Shown one piece after another: positions 1 to 6,136 of a stretch of 7,929 nt of DNA (its first letter is position 1; every line of letters starts with the position of its first letter). The DNA lies in contig JAJISK010000044.1 of NCBI GenBank assembly GCA_022848785.1, positions 1 to 7,929 of the forward strand. The letters run 5' to 3'. The stretch comes from Thermoplasmatota archaeon. Its GTDB lineage: Archaea; Thermoplasmatota; Thermoplasmata; RBG-16-68-12; JAJISG01. Below the pieces are notes generated by a model, which was given only the letters and a program-made list of their open reading frames with translations, had not been told where the DNA came from and made no database searches. The position numbers and the translations under genes were made by a program.

Positions 1-16
1 TAACGCGACGGTCACG

Positions 17-1558
17 ATGCCCTCCAAGCTTCGGAAGGGCCTCCCCCGTCGCACGGGTTCTCTCTGTCCGGAGTGCGTGAAGATCATCCCAGCCGTCCTG
101 TACGAGGAAGCCGGCGCCCTGGTCATGAAGAAGGAGTGCCAGGATCACGGGGAGTTCAAGGAAGTGTGCTGGTCCGACGTCGACATGTACCTGAAGGCCG
201 AATCCTGGGACTTCGATGGCGTCGGCATCCAGAACCCCGCCATCACCGACGCCACCGTCTGTCCGTACGAGTGTGGGCTGTGCAACCTCCACTACAGCAA
301 CACGGCCCTCTGCAACATCGACCTGACGAACCGGTGCAATCTGAAGTGTCCCATCTGCTTCGCCAACGCCAACGCGGCCGGGTACGTCTTCGAGCCCAGC
401 TTCGAGCAGATCATCTATGAATTCGCCGTCCTTCGGGCCCAGCGCCCCATTCCGGTCAACGCCATCCAGTTCGCGGGCGGGGAGCCCACGATCTCGGACG
501 ACTTCGTGCGGTACGTCCAGGCGGCCCACGACATGGGCTTCGCCCAGATCCAGGTGGCCACCAACGGCATTCGGATCGCCACGGAGCCTGGGTTCATCGA
601 AGACGCCACCCAGGCGGGCCTCAACACCATCTACCTCCAGTTTGATGGGCTCAAGGAGGAGAACTACATCATGGCCCGAGGCAAGCCGCTCCTGCAGATC
701 AAGAAGAACGCCATCCAGCGCGTGCGGGAGATGAGCGAGCCGCGCCCGACCATCGCCCTCGTGCCCACCATGGTGGGCTCCTTCAACGAGGATCAGGTCG
801 GCCCCATCATGGAGTTCGCCATCGAGAACAGCGACGTCGTCAAGGGGGTCAACTACCAGCCCGTGAGCCTCTCAGGGCGGATCCCCGACGAGGAGCGAGA
901 GAAGCTCCGGTACACGTTGAGCGACCTCGCCCACGACTTTGCGGACCAGACCGGGTACGCGGAGCCGGATGACTGGTATCCCGTATCCTTCGTCGCCCCC
1001 ATGTCCGAGCTCGTCAGCATCCTCACGGACAGCCCGAAGACCTCCTTCACCTCACACCCGGGCTGCGGCCTGGCGTCCTACTTCTTCCTGGAGAAGGACA
1101 AGGACCCCATCCCGCTGACCCGCTTCGTGGACGTGGAGGGGTTGGTGGAGGACATGTGGGAACTGGCCCAGCGGGCCAAGGACTCCAAGATCAAGTTCGT
1201 CTCCAAGATCAAGGCCCTCAACCTCCTTCGAAGGCACTTTGACGAGGACCAGGCTCCCTCGGGCATGGGCCTGCGCATTTTCTTGAAGACCCTTGGCGCG
1301 GTTTTCAAGTCCGGGCAGAAGAAGGGGGTGTCAGAGTTCTCTTGGCGCGTCATGTACGTCGGGGGCATGCACTTCCAGGACAACTACAACTACGACATCG
1401 AACGGGTGAAGCGGTGCGTCATCCACTACGCGAGCCCCGACGGCCGGATCATCCCGTTCTGCGCCTACAACACCGGGCCAACCTTCCGCAACGAGATCGA
1501 AAAGAGATTCGCGGTGCCCCTGCAGGAGTGGAGAGAGCGCCATGCAGGGAACGGTTAG
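17..1558 (+). CDS. tes: Radical SAM tetraether lipid synthase (Tes/MJ0619 family)
   Basis: This 513-residue protein probably joins the terminal carbons of two saturated C20 isoprenoid chains to make tetraether (GDGT) or macrocyclic lipids at the membrane. The radical SAM cluster motif is C107-x3-C111-x2-C114, followed by GGEP at 154-157, the SAM-binding glycine motif. Four N-terminal cysteines (C17, C20, C41, C51) fit the rubredoxin-like iron site known in Tes. C82, C86, C89 and C99, and C350, C467 and C482, are candidate ligands for auxiliary Fe-S clusters; this assignment is inferred. Length and cysteine layout match the roughly 500-residue MJ0619 family. One MJ0619 homologue was earlier proposed to methylate a pterin, so that is the main alternative, but the lipid-gene neighbours favour Tes. 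The ATG at 17 lies just ahead of the first cysteine pair. No Shine-Dalgarno is visible in the 16 bases upstream, and any promoter lies outside the window. The gene overlaps the ferredoxin start by 17 bases. Confidence 0.85.
   Translation: MPSKLRKGLPRRTGSLCPECVKIIPAVLYEEAGALVMKKECQDHGEFKEVCWSDVDMYLKAESWDFDGVGIQNPAITDATVCPYECGLCNLHYSNTALCNIDLTNRCNLKCPICFANANAAGYVFEPSFEQIIYEFAVLRAQRPIPVNAIQFAGGEPTISDDFVRYVQAAHDMGFAQIQVATNGIRIATEPGFIEDATQAGLNTIYLQFDGLKEENYIMARGKPLLQIKKNAIQRVREMSEPRPTIALVPTMVGSFNEDQVGPIMEFAIENSDVVKGVNYQPVSLSGRIPDEEREKLRYTLSDLAHDFADQTGYAEPDDWYPVSFVAPMSELVSILTDSPKTSFTSHPGCGLASYFFLEKDKDPIPLTRFVDVEGLVEDMWELAQRAKDSKIKFVSKIKALNLLRRHFDEDQAPSGMGLRIFLKTLGAVFKSGQKKGVSEFSWRVMYVGGMHFQDNYNYDIERVKRCVIHYASPDGRIIPFCAYNTGPTFRNEIEKRFAVPLQEWRERHAGNG
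1525..1535 (+). promoter_or_regulatory. Shine-Dalgarno for the ferredoxin gene
   Basis: Two GGAG cores (1525-1528 and 1530-1533, the latter extended to GGAGAG) lie inside the Tes coding end, 6-8 bases before the ATG at 1542. They support that start over the in-frame ATG at about 1584-1587 and suggest translation coupled to Tes. Confidence 0.5.
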
Positions 1559-1778
1559 CCCGGAGGCCATCATCGACAACGGCATAATGGCCATTGACAC
1601 GGCCACCTGCCTGCACTGCGGGGCCTGTGTCGGCGCGTGTCCTCCCAACTCCATCTTCCTCACCGAGGTTCTCATCACCTTCGACGACAGCTGCACCCAG
1701 TGTGGGCTTTGCGTGAAGACCTGCCCGGTGGGTGCGATCGACTTTCCCCGGGGCCACAAGCGCTCCGAGCTTCGGTGA
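1542..1778 (+). CDS. 2x[4Fe-4S] dicluster ferredoxin
   Basis: This 78-residue soluble ferredoxin has two classic C-x2-C-x2-C-x3-C-P motifs, CLHCGACVGACP at about residues 23-34 and CTQCGLCVKTCP at about 51-62. Each motif supplies three ligands to one [4Fe-4S] cluster and one to the other. It is wedged between a radical SAM lipid enzyme and a geranylgeranyl reductase, so it is the likely electron carrier for one or both. In Methanosarcina acetivorans, a ferredoxin encoded next to geranylgeranyl reductase is needed for full chain reduction. Radical SAM enzymes also need a one-electron donor for SAM cleavage. The start overlaps the Tes stop by 17 bases and is preceded by GGAG sequences. About 20 residues precede the first cysteine, so a shorter form from the internal ATG is possible but less likely. 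Confidence 0.88.
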   Translation: MQGTVSPEAIIDNGIMAIDTATCLHCGACVGACPPNSIFLTEVLITFDDSCTQCGLCVKTCPVGAIDFPRGHKRSELR

Positions 1779-1782
1779 TCCA

Positions 1783-2982
1783 GTGCCGCCGTTCCGAGAC
1801 GAGTATGACGTCATCGTGGTCGGGGCGGGGCCGGGCGGCAGCAACACGGCCCGCTTCGCGGCGCTGAATGGGGCCCGCACCCTCCTTCTGGAGAAGCGCC
1901 AGGATATCGGCTCGCCCGTCCGGTGCGGCGAGGGTCTCTCGAAGGTACACCTGGCCGAGGCGGGCATCACCGTCGACAAGCGGTGGTTCACCAACGAAGT
2001 GGAGGGCGCCCACATCATCTCCCCCGGGGGGTACCGGTTGACCATCGGCCGGAAGTATGCCGGCAGTGAGGTCGGCATGGTGATCGAGCGGGACATCTTC
2101 GACAAGACCTTGGCCCTGGACGCCGCCAAGGCGGGGTCAGAAATCATGGTCAAGGCGACGGTGACGGATGTCACGCGGGAGAACGGGAACGTCACGGGGG
2201 TTCGCGTGGAGCACTTCGCCGACAAGTTCAACCTGAAGGCGGGTTGCGTCGTTGCGGCGGACGGGTTTGAATCCCAGGTAGGCCGATGGGCAGGCCTGAA
2301 CACGATGCTCAAGGGCGGCGACATCATGAGCTGCCTGCAGTATCGGCTGACCGGGGTGGAGGTGGATCCCCTCTACTGCGAGTTCTACCTCGGGAGTGAG
2401 GTGGCCCCGGGGGGGTATGTGTGGGTCTTCCCGAAGGCCGGGGACACGGCAAACATCGGCATCGGCGTCATGGCGAAGAAGGTCAAGGCGAAGGCGGATG
2501 CGAAGACCTACTTGGACAAGTTCATCAAGAGGGACCCCCGGATCAAGGACGGGAAGCCCCTCGATTGGGTGGCGGGAGGGGTTTCGACCTCGCCCCCCCT
2601 GGAAAAAACCGTCGGGCCCGGAATCATGCTCGTGGGCGACGCGGCCCGGCAGATTGATCCAATCACGGGAGGTGGGATAGCCAACGCCTGCCGGGCGGGG
2701 AAGATCGCAGGCGAGGTGCTGGGGGAGGCTGCCCAGACGGGAGACTTCTCCTTGGACCAGCTGATGAAGTACGAGACCGGCTGGAGGGCGAAGATGGAGA
2801 ACACCCTCTACCGGAATTGGATGGCAAAGGAGAGATTGGCGCGGCTTAACGACGAGACCTTGGACAAGCTCGTGGACAGCCTGGCGGACGCAGGGGTGGA
2901 ACGGCTTTCCGTGCTGGCGATCCTCGAGGCCGTGAAGGCGAAGCATCCAGAGCTCGTCAAGGACTTCGAGGACTTCATCTAG
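1783..2982 (+). CDS. ggr: Geranylgeranyl reductase (digeranylgeranylglycerophospholipid reductase)
   Basis: This FAD enzyme of about 399 residues saturates the geranylgeranyl chains of archaeal ether lipids. From the GTG start at 1783 the order is: a dinucleotide-binding GAGPGG motif at about 14-19 with the FAD-ribose-binding glutamate in LLLEK near 37; the family motif PVRCGEG at about 45-51 with C48; a Y-x-W-x-F-P substrate-pocket motif at about 212-217; and VGDAA at about 284-288, followed by a glycine-rich GGGIANA segment contacting FAD. Length fits the roughly 390-400 residues usual for the family. A GTG at 1732 would add 17 low-complexity residues lying inside the ferredoxin gene. The 1783 GTG puts the Rossmann strand near the N terminus, as in homologues, and lies 4 bases after the ferredoxin stop. 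No clear Shine-Dalgarno precedes either start, so coupling to the ferredoxin is likely. Lipid substrate is inferred from archaeal context. Confidence 0.87.
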   Translation: MPPFRDEYDVIVVGAGPGGSNTARFAALNGARTLLLEKRQDIGSPVRCGEGLSKVHLAEAGITVDKRWFTNEVEGAHIISPGGYRLTIGRKYAGSEVGMVIERDIFDKTLALDAAKAGSEIMVKATVTDVTRENGNVTGVRVEHFADKFNLKAGCVVAADGFESQVGRWAGLNTMLKGGDIMSCLQYRLTGVEVDPLYCEFYLGSEVAPGGYVWVFPKAGDTANIGIGVMAKKVKAKADAKTYLDKFIKRDPRIKDGKPLDWVAGGVSTSPPLEKTVGPGIMLVGDAARQIDPITGGGIANACRAGKIAGEVLGEAAQTGDFSLDQLMKYETGWRAKMENTLYRNWMAKERLARLNDETLDKLVDSLADAGVERLSVLAILEAVKAKHPELVKDFEDFI

Positions 2983-3030
2983 CCCCGCCTCTCCCGCCCC
3001 TTTCTCCCCTCTGATAACTTCGAGGGAACG

Positions 3031-3038
3031 TATAAGAG
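3031..3038 (+). promoter_or_regulatory. TATA box for the mscS-family gene
   Basis: TATAAGAG lies with its centre about 29 bases before the ATG at 3063. At the usual archaeal spacing transcription would begin at or a few bases before the start codon, giving a leaderless mRNA. No Shine-Dalgarno is seen, which agrees. It separates this gene from the lipid operon. Confidence 0.65.
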
Positions 3039-3062
3039 AACGGCTTCGCCCTTTTCTGGCCG

Positions 3063-4100
3063 ATGGCGGGCCAGTCCAAACTTCGTTCCGTTCTCATCAT
3101 CGCGGCCTTCGCCGCCGTCCTAGCCGCCATCGTGACCATGGGTCTGTTCGCCTTCCCCATCCCCCTTCCCGTCCTTCCTCTCGGCCCCTACCAGCAGTTC
3201 ATTATCGTGGGCCTCATCATCCTGGCGACGAAGCTCGCGCTGGATCTCCTGAAGCCCCTCTTCCGGATGGCGTTCGCCGACCGCGTGGCGCACGAGGCGG
3301 ACATCTACTCCCTCTTTCAGCTGGTCAGCTACCTCATCTGGGCCGGGGTGCTCCTGGGCATCCTGTTTGTCTTCGTCGGGATCGGCGCGATCGACGCCCT
3401 AGGAGTGGGGGTCGTGTTCGCCGCGGTCATTATCGTCCTTCAGAAGCCCCTCCTGAACCTTCTGGGGTGGGGGGTCCTCGTGACGAGACGCCTCTACAAG
3501 CTCGGGGACCGCATCGAGCTGAACCATGTCAAGGGGTACGTCACCCAGATTACCCTCATGAAAACCGTCATGCGGGAGTTTGGCGGATGGATGGGGGGCG
3601 ACACCTTCACGGGCCGCTATGTCGCCCTTCCCAACAGCAATGTCCTGGAGGAGAGCGTGTACAACTACACGCGGGACACGGAGTTCATCTGGGACGAGAT
3701 TAGCGTCGCCGTCACCTACGAGAGCGACCACAAGGTCGCCGAGCGGTACCTCCGCGACGCGGCGGAGGCGGTCGTCGGCGACTTGATGCGCAACAACCGC
3801 GGTGTGGTCCGGAGCAAGTACGAGTTCGCCGACCTCGCGACGTACATGGTGGAAGAGCCCACCGTGACCTGGACGTTGGGGGAATCCTCCGTGGACCTGC
3901 ACATCGTCTACTTCTGCCCCTCCTACCGCCGCCGGTACTACCGGACCGAGATCGTGAAGCGCATCCTCGAGAGCTTCGCTTCGGACTCCCGTGTCGCCGT
4001 GGCCTACCCCCACGTGGAGTTCGTGCCGTACAGGACCTCCGACATGGAGGTGGATTCCGACGCCCATGCGGACGGCTTCGTACCCTCCCTGCGGCGTTGA
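3063..4100 (+). CDS. MscS-family mechanosensitive ion channel
   Basis: This 345-residue membrane protein would release ions and small solutes under membrane tension. Hydrophobic segments at about 9-32, 44-63, 85-110 and 113-141 suggest four TM helices. The last is a Gly/Ala-rich pore-lining helix that continues into LYKLGDRIEL (about 144-153), the signature entry to the MscS beta domain. The beta domain carries VALPNSNVL (about 187-195), matching the family's I/L-PN-S motif. The C-terminal part (about 210-325) is a soluble alpha/beta domain like the cytoplasmic vestibule, and the last 20 residues are acidic and probably disordered. A glycine-rich loop before the PNS motif (about 173-185, ending TGR) is longer than in E. 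coli MscS, but I believe similar loops occur in other MscS subfamilies. It has its own TATA box, and the neighbours give no link to a particular stress. Confidence 0.88.
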   Translation: MAGQSKLRSVLIIAAFAAVLAAIVTMGLFAFPIPLPVLPLGPYQQFIIVGLIILATKLALDLLKPLFRMAFADRVAHEADIYSLFQLVSYLIWAGVLLGILFVFVGIGAIDALGVGVVFAAVIIVLQKPLLNLLGWGVLVTRRLYKLGDRIELNHVKGYVTQITLMKTVMREFGGWMGGDTFTGRYVALPNSNVLEESVYNYTRDTEFIWDEISVAVTYESDHKVAERYLRDAAEAVVGDLMRNNRGVVRSKYEFADLATYMVEEPTVTWTLGESSVDLHIVYFCPSYRRRYYRTEIVKRILESFASDSRVAVAYPHVEFVPYRTSDMEVDSDAHADGFVPSLRR

Positions 4101-4109
4101 CGCATCGCT

Positions 4110-4115
4110 TTTATA
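4110..4115 (+). promoter_or_regulatory. TATA box for aspS
   Basis: TTTATA sits 10 bases after the mscS-family stop codon, its centre about 30 bases before the ATG at 4143. The position predicts a leaderless or nearly leaderless transcript. No Shine-Dalgarno is present. Confidence 0.65.
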
Positions 4116-4142
4116 GCCCTCCGGGTTGGAAGCCTCGGTTCT

Positions 4143-5462
4143 ATGCTGGGGGACTGGCCTCCTTTCCGATCCCTGTCCGAGATCCGGGAGGCGGACCACG
4201 GGAAGGAGGTGGCGGTGGCTGGCTGGCTCGAGGACGTGCGGGACCTTGGCGGTATCGCGTTTCTCATCCTGCGACAGCGCGAAGGGACCCTCCAGGTGAC
4301 GGTGAAGTCGGACCAGCCGGCGGAGGTCCGCGCCCTCACAGGCGTAAGCCGAGAGAGCGTCGTGGCCCTTCGCGGAACGGTCCAGGCCAACGAGAAGGTC
4401 CGAAACGGGTTCGAGATCATCCCGGTGGCCTACGAGGTCCTGAGTGAGGCCGCCAAGCCCCTGCCGCTGGGGGTCGTGGACAAGGTGGGGGCCGCGATGG
4501 ACACCCGACTGGACAACCGTTTCCTAGACCTCCGGAAGGAGGAGGTCCGGGCCGTCTTTCACCTCAAGTCTCACGTGGCGGCGGCCCTACGCGAGTACAT
4601 GACCTCCAAGGGGTTCGTGGAGACGCACACCCCCAAAGTCATCAGCGCGGGAGCCGAGGGGGGGGCGACCCTCTTCCGCGTCGATTACTTCGAGAAGCCC
4701 GCGTACCTCGCCCAGAGCCCGCAGCTGTACAAGCAGATCCTCATGGCAACGGGCCTGGACCGGGTCTACGAGATGGCCCCCGCCTTCCGAGCCGAGCTGT
4801 CCGACACCGTCCGGCACATCGCGGAGTTCCTCTCGTTCGACGCGGAGATGGCGTACATCCGGTCCCAGGAGGAGGTTCTTCAGGTATTGGAAGGGGCCGT
4901 GGCCTACGCGTTCACGTTCCTTCGGGACCACGCCTCCGAACAACTGGCCCTACTGAACCTGGATCTTGCCGTTCCCGATGTACCGGTACCCCGGGTGACC
5001 TACCTGAGGGCACGGGAGGTCCTGGCCGGAGAGGGAATCGAGGTCCCGGATGGCGAGGACCTGGATACCGGGGCCGAGAAGGCCCTCGGGGAGGCCATGG
5101 CCCGAGACGGGCACGACCTGTTCTTCGTCGTCGAGTATCCGTCCGCCATCAAGCCCTTCTACATCATGGTCAAGGACGATGACCCCGAGTTCTCGCACTC
5201 CTTCGACTTGGAGTATCGGGGAGATGAGATGGCTTCCGGAGGTCAACGAGAGCATCGCGTGGACCGCGTCGAGGCGCGGATGCGGAGACAAGGACTGGAT
5301 CCCGGTGATTTCGAGTTCTACCTCAAGGCCTTCCGCTATGGGATGCCTCCGCACGGAGGGTGGGGCTTCGGCTTGGATCGGCTCGTCTGGAAGGTCGCCG
5401 GCCTCGGGAACGTGCGCGAAGCCATCCTGTTCCCCCGAGACCGGGGTCGTCTCGTTCCTTAG
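4143..5462 (+). CDS. aspS: Aspartyl-tRNA synthetase, archaeal type (class IIb)
   Basis: This cytoplasmic enzyme charges tRNA(Asp), and in some archaea also tRNA(Asn), with aspartate. At 439 residues it closely matches archaeal AspRS (Pyrococcus, about 438). It has an N-terminal OB-fold anticodon-binding domain (about 1-105) with AGWLEDVRDLGG, then the catalytic domain: motif 1 with its proline near 164, QSPQLYKQ at about 191-198, motif 2 with FRAE at 215-218 and RH at 224-225, the metal/ATP segment DLEYRG plus SGGQREHR (about 355-372), and motif 3 GFGLDR (408-413). Two OB-fold positions that separate discriminating from non-discriminating archaeal AspRS (W26 and K85 in Thermococcus/Pyrococcus) are E30 and R87 here by my hand alignment, so tRNA specificity cannot be read by rule. 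The motif 2 loop, RAELSDTVRH, also differs from the RAEEHNTTRH of Pyrococcus. The ATG start is supported by the TATA box. Confidence 0.95.
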   Translation: MLGDWPPFRSLSEIREADHGKEVAVAGWLEDVRDLGGIAFLILRQREGTLQVTVKSDQPAEVRALTGVSRESVVALRGTVQANEKVRNGFEIIPVAYEVLSEAAKPLPLGVVDKVGAAMDTRLDNRFLDLRKEEVRAVFHLKSHVAAALREYMTSKGFVETHTPKVISAGAEGGATLFRVDYFEKPAYLAQSPQLYKQILMATGLDRVYEMAPAFRAELSDTVRHIAEFLSFDAEMAYIRSQEEVLQVLEGAVAYAFTFLRDHASEQLALLNLDLAVPDVPVPRVTYLRAREVLAGEGIEVPDGEDLDTGAEKALGEAMARDGHDLFFVVEYPSAIKPFYIMVKDDDPEFSHSFDLEYRGDEMASGGQREHRVDRVEARMRRQGLDPGDFEFYLKAFRYGMPPHGGWGFGLDRLVWKVAGLGNVREAILFPRDRGRLVP

Positions 5463-5478
5463 GCGCGCCGCGAAAAGG

Positions 5479-5484
5479 TTTAAT
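5479..5484 (+). promoter_or_regulatory. TATA-like box for the ACT-domain gene
   Basis: TTTAAT, preceded by a purine-rich CGAAAAGG that resembles a BRE, lies 17 bases past the aspS stop. Its centre is 15 bases before the ATG at 5497 and about 39 before the GTG at 5521. Transcription would start near 5507-5508, downstream of the ATG, which favours the GTG start with a leader of about 13 bases. Confidence 0.5.
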
Positions 5485-5520
5485 CTGCTCCCCGCGATGG
5501 TTTGGTGCGGGGGGAACCCG

Positions 5521-5901
5521 GTGATCGAGTTCAAAGTCTACGTGGGTAAGGGCGGCGGCGAGCTCGCCCGGGTGACGGAGGCCCTGGCAACACAGGCCGT
5601 GAACATTCGGGCCATCGCCAGTGAGGCGGAGAGCGCGCAGCCGTTTTATCGCATCGTGACCAACGACGTGAACACGACGCGGAAGGCCCTGGACATGGCG
5701 GGTCTGGGCTACGAGGAGAACGAGATCCTGGTCTACAACCTCCTCGACCGGCCCGGGGAATTGGCCAAGGTGGCCCGACGCCTTGGACGGGCCAACGTCC
5801 ACGTCAGTTCTCTCTACATCCTCGGCTCCCGGAGGGGCAAGACGGAGATCGCCATGACCGTGGACGACCTCGAGGGCGCTCGAAAGCTCCTAAAGGCCTA
5901 G
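5521..5901 (+). CDS. Double ACT-domain protein (probable amino-acid-sensing regulator)
   Basis: From the GTG at 5521 this is a 126-residue protein made of two tandem ACT domains (about 2-66 and 69-126) and nothing else. Domain 1 begins MIEFKVYVGKGGGELARVTE and continues into NIRAIASE. Domain 2 has the typical turn DRPGELAKVARRL followed by NVHVSSLYI. ACT domains usually bind amino acids at dimer interfaces and regulate enzymes or transcription. Free-standing two-ACT proteins are common in archaea, and their ligands are mostly unknown. An in-frame ATG at 5497 would add 8 residues ahead of the first beta strand. The TATA-like box places transcription start downstream of that ATG, and a GGGGGG run at 5509-5514 could serve as a weak Shine-Dalgarno for the GTG. 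Nothing links it firmly to the adjacent aspS. Its stop overlaps the stop of the opposing zinc-ribbon gene. Confidence 0.8.
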   Translation: MIEFKVYVGKGGGELARVTEALATQAVNIRAIASEAESAQPFYRIVTNDVNTTRKALDMAGLGYEENEILVYNLLDRPGELAKVARRLGRANVHVSSLYILGSRRGKTEIAMTVDDLEGARKLLKA

Positions 5902-6041
5902 GGTCCGTCGCCCGGCGGCTTCTTGTAGAACGCCTTGAACTGGACGGGTCGGTCGCACTCGGGGCAGAAGGCGTTCATGTGGGCGTCGGTCACCGGCTCG
6001 GCGCCCTCCCAGTCGCAGAACGGGCAGATGAAGTCGACCAT
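5898..6041 (-). CDS. 47-residue zinc-ribbon protein
   Basis: This short protein begins MVDFICPFCDWEG and carries two C-x2-C knuckles, CPFC at 6-9 and CPEC at 26-29. They are separated by 16 residues, a treble-clef/zinc-ribbon layout binding one zinc. The tail is basic (KAFYKK) and then proline/glycine-rich. A longer reading back to an ATG at 6083 would add 14 residues, but the TATA box for this gene (6068-6073, - strand) lies inside that extension, 27 bases before the ATG at 6041. The shorter form is therefore much more likely and would be leaderless. Free-standing mini zinc ribbons in archaea may contact nucleic acid, proteins or the transcription apparatus; no specific function can be assigned. 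It is divergent from the resolvase gene and convergent with the ACT gene. Confidence 0.72.
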   Translation of the reverse strand: MVDFICPFCDWEGAEPVTDAHMNAFCPECDRPVQFKAFYKKPPGDGP

Positions 6042-6067
6042 GGTTGTGAGGAAGACGACGGGCGTGC

Positions 6068-6073
6068 TATAAA
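6068..6073 (-). promoter_or_regulatory. TATA box for the zinc-ribbon gene
   Basis: On the minus strand this reads TTTATA, 27 bases before the ATG at 6041. It forms one half of a compact divergent promoter region of 95 bases shared with the resolvase gene, and it decides the zinc-ribbon start. Confidence 0.6.
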
Positions 6074-6105
6074 CGCCCCCCACTTTCGCCCCTCCCCCCT
6101 ATCCG

Positions 6106-6113
6106 TATATATA
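6106..6113 (+). promoter_or_regulatory. TATA box for the resolvase gene
   Basis: TATATATA, the strongest TATA box in the window, has its centre about 27 bases before the ATG at 6137. It predicts a leaderless transcript. The two divergent TATA boxes are 32 bases apart, so pre-initiation complexes on the two strands may interfere. Confidence 0.7.
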
Positions 6114-6136
6114 CCCGACTCTACCCTGCCTCGCCC

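Noticed and set aside
1449..2327. 292-residue reading frame on the minus strand across the ferredoxin and reductase genes
   Set aside because: It is antisense to two genes with clear motifs, has no domain I recognise, and long antisense frames are expected in GC-rich coding DNA.
2986..3012. Pyrimidine-rich tract after the reductase gene as a transcription terminator
   Set aside because: It is mostly C with only short T runs, weaker than typical archaeal T-tracts. Termination probably occurs here given the next promoter, but the site cannot be supported.
3579..3617. Extra glycine-rich loop in the mechanosensitive channel as a novelty
   Set aside because: Loops of this length ending in TGR before the PNS motif occur, as far as I recall, in other MscS subfamilies.
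3399..4199. 266-residue minus-strand frame opposite the mechanosensitive channel
   Set aside because: The plus strand carries clear MscS motifs. The antisense product is His/Val/Gly-rich with no fold signature and crosses the aspS promoter.
5050..5520. Long N-terminal extension of the ACT protein inside aspS
   Set aside because: The extension is Ser/Arg/Pro-rich off-frame translation of the AspRS C-terminal domain and precedes the promoter-like box.
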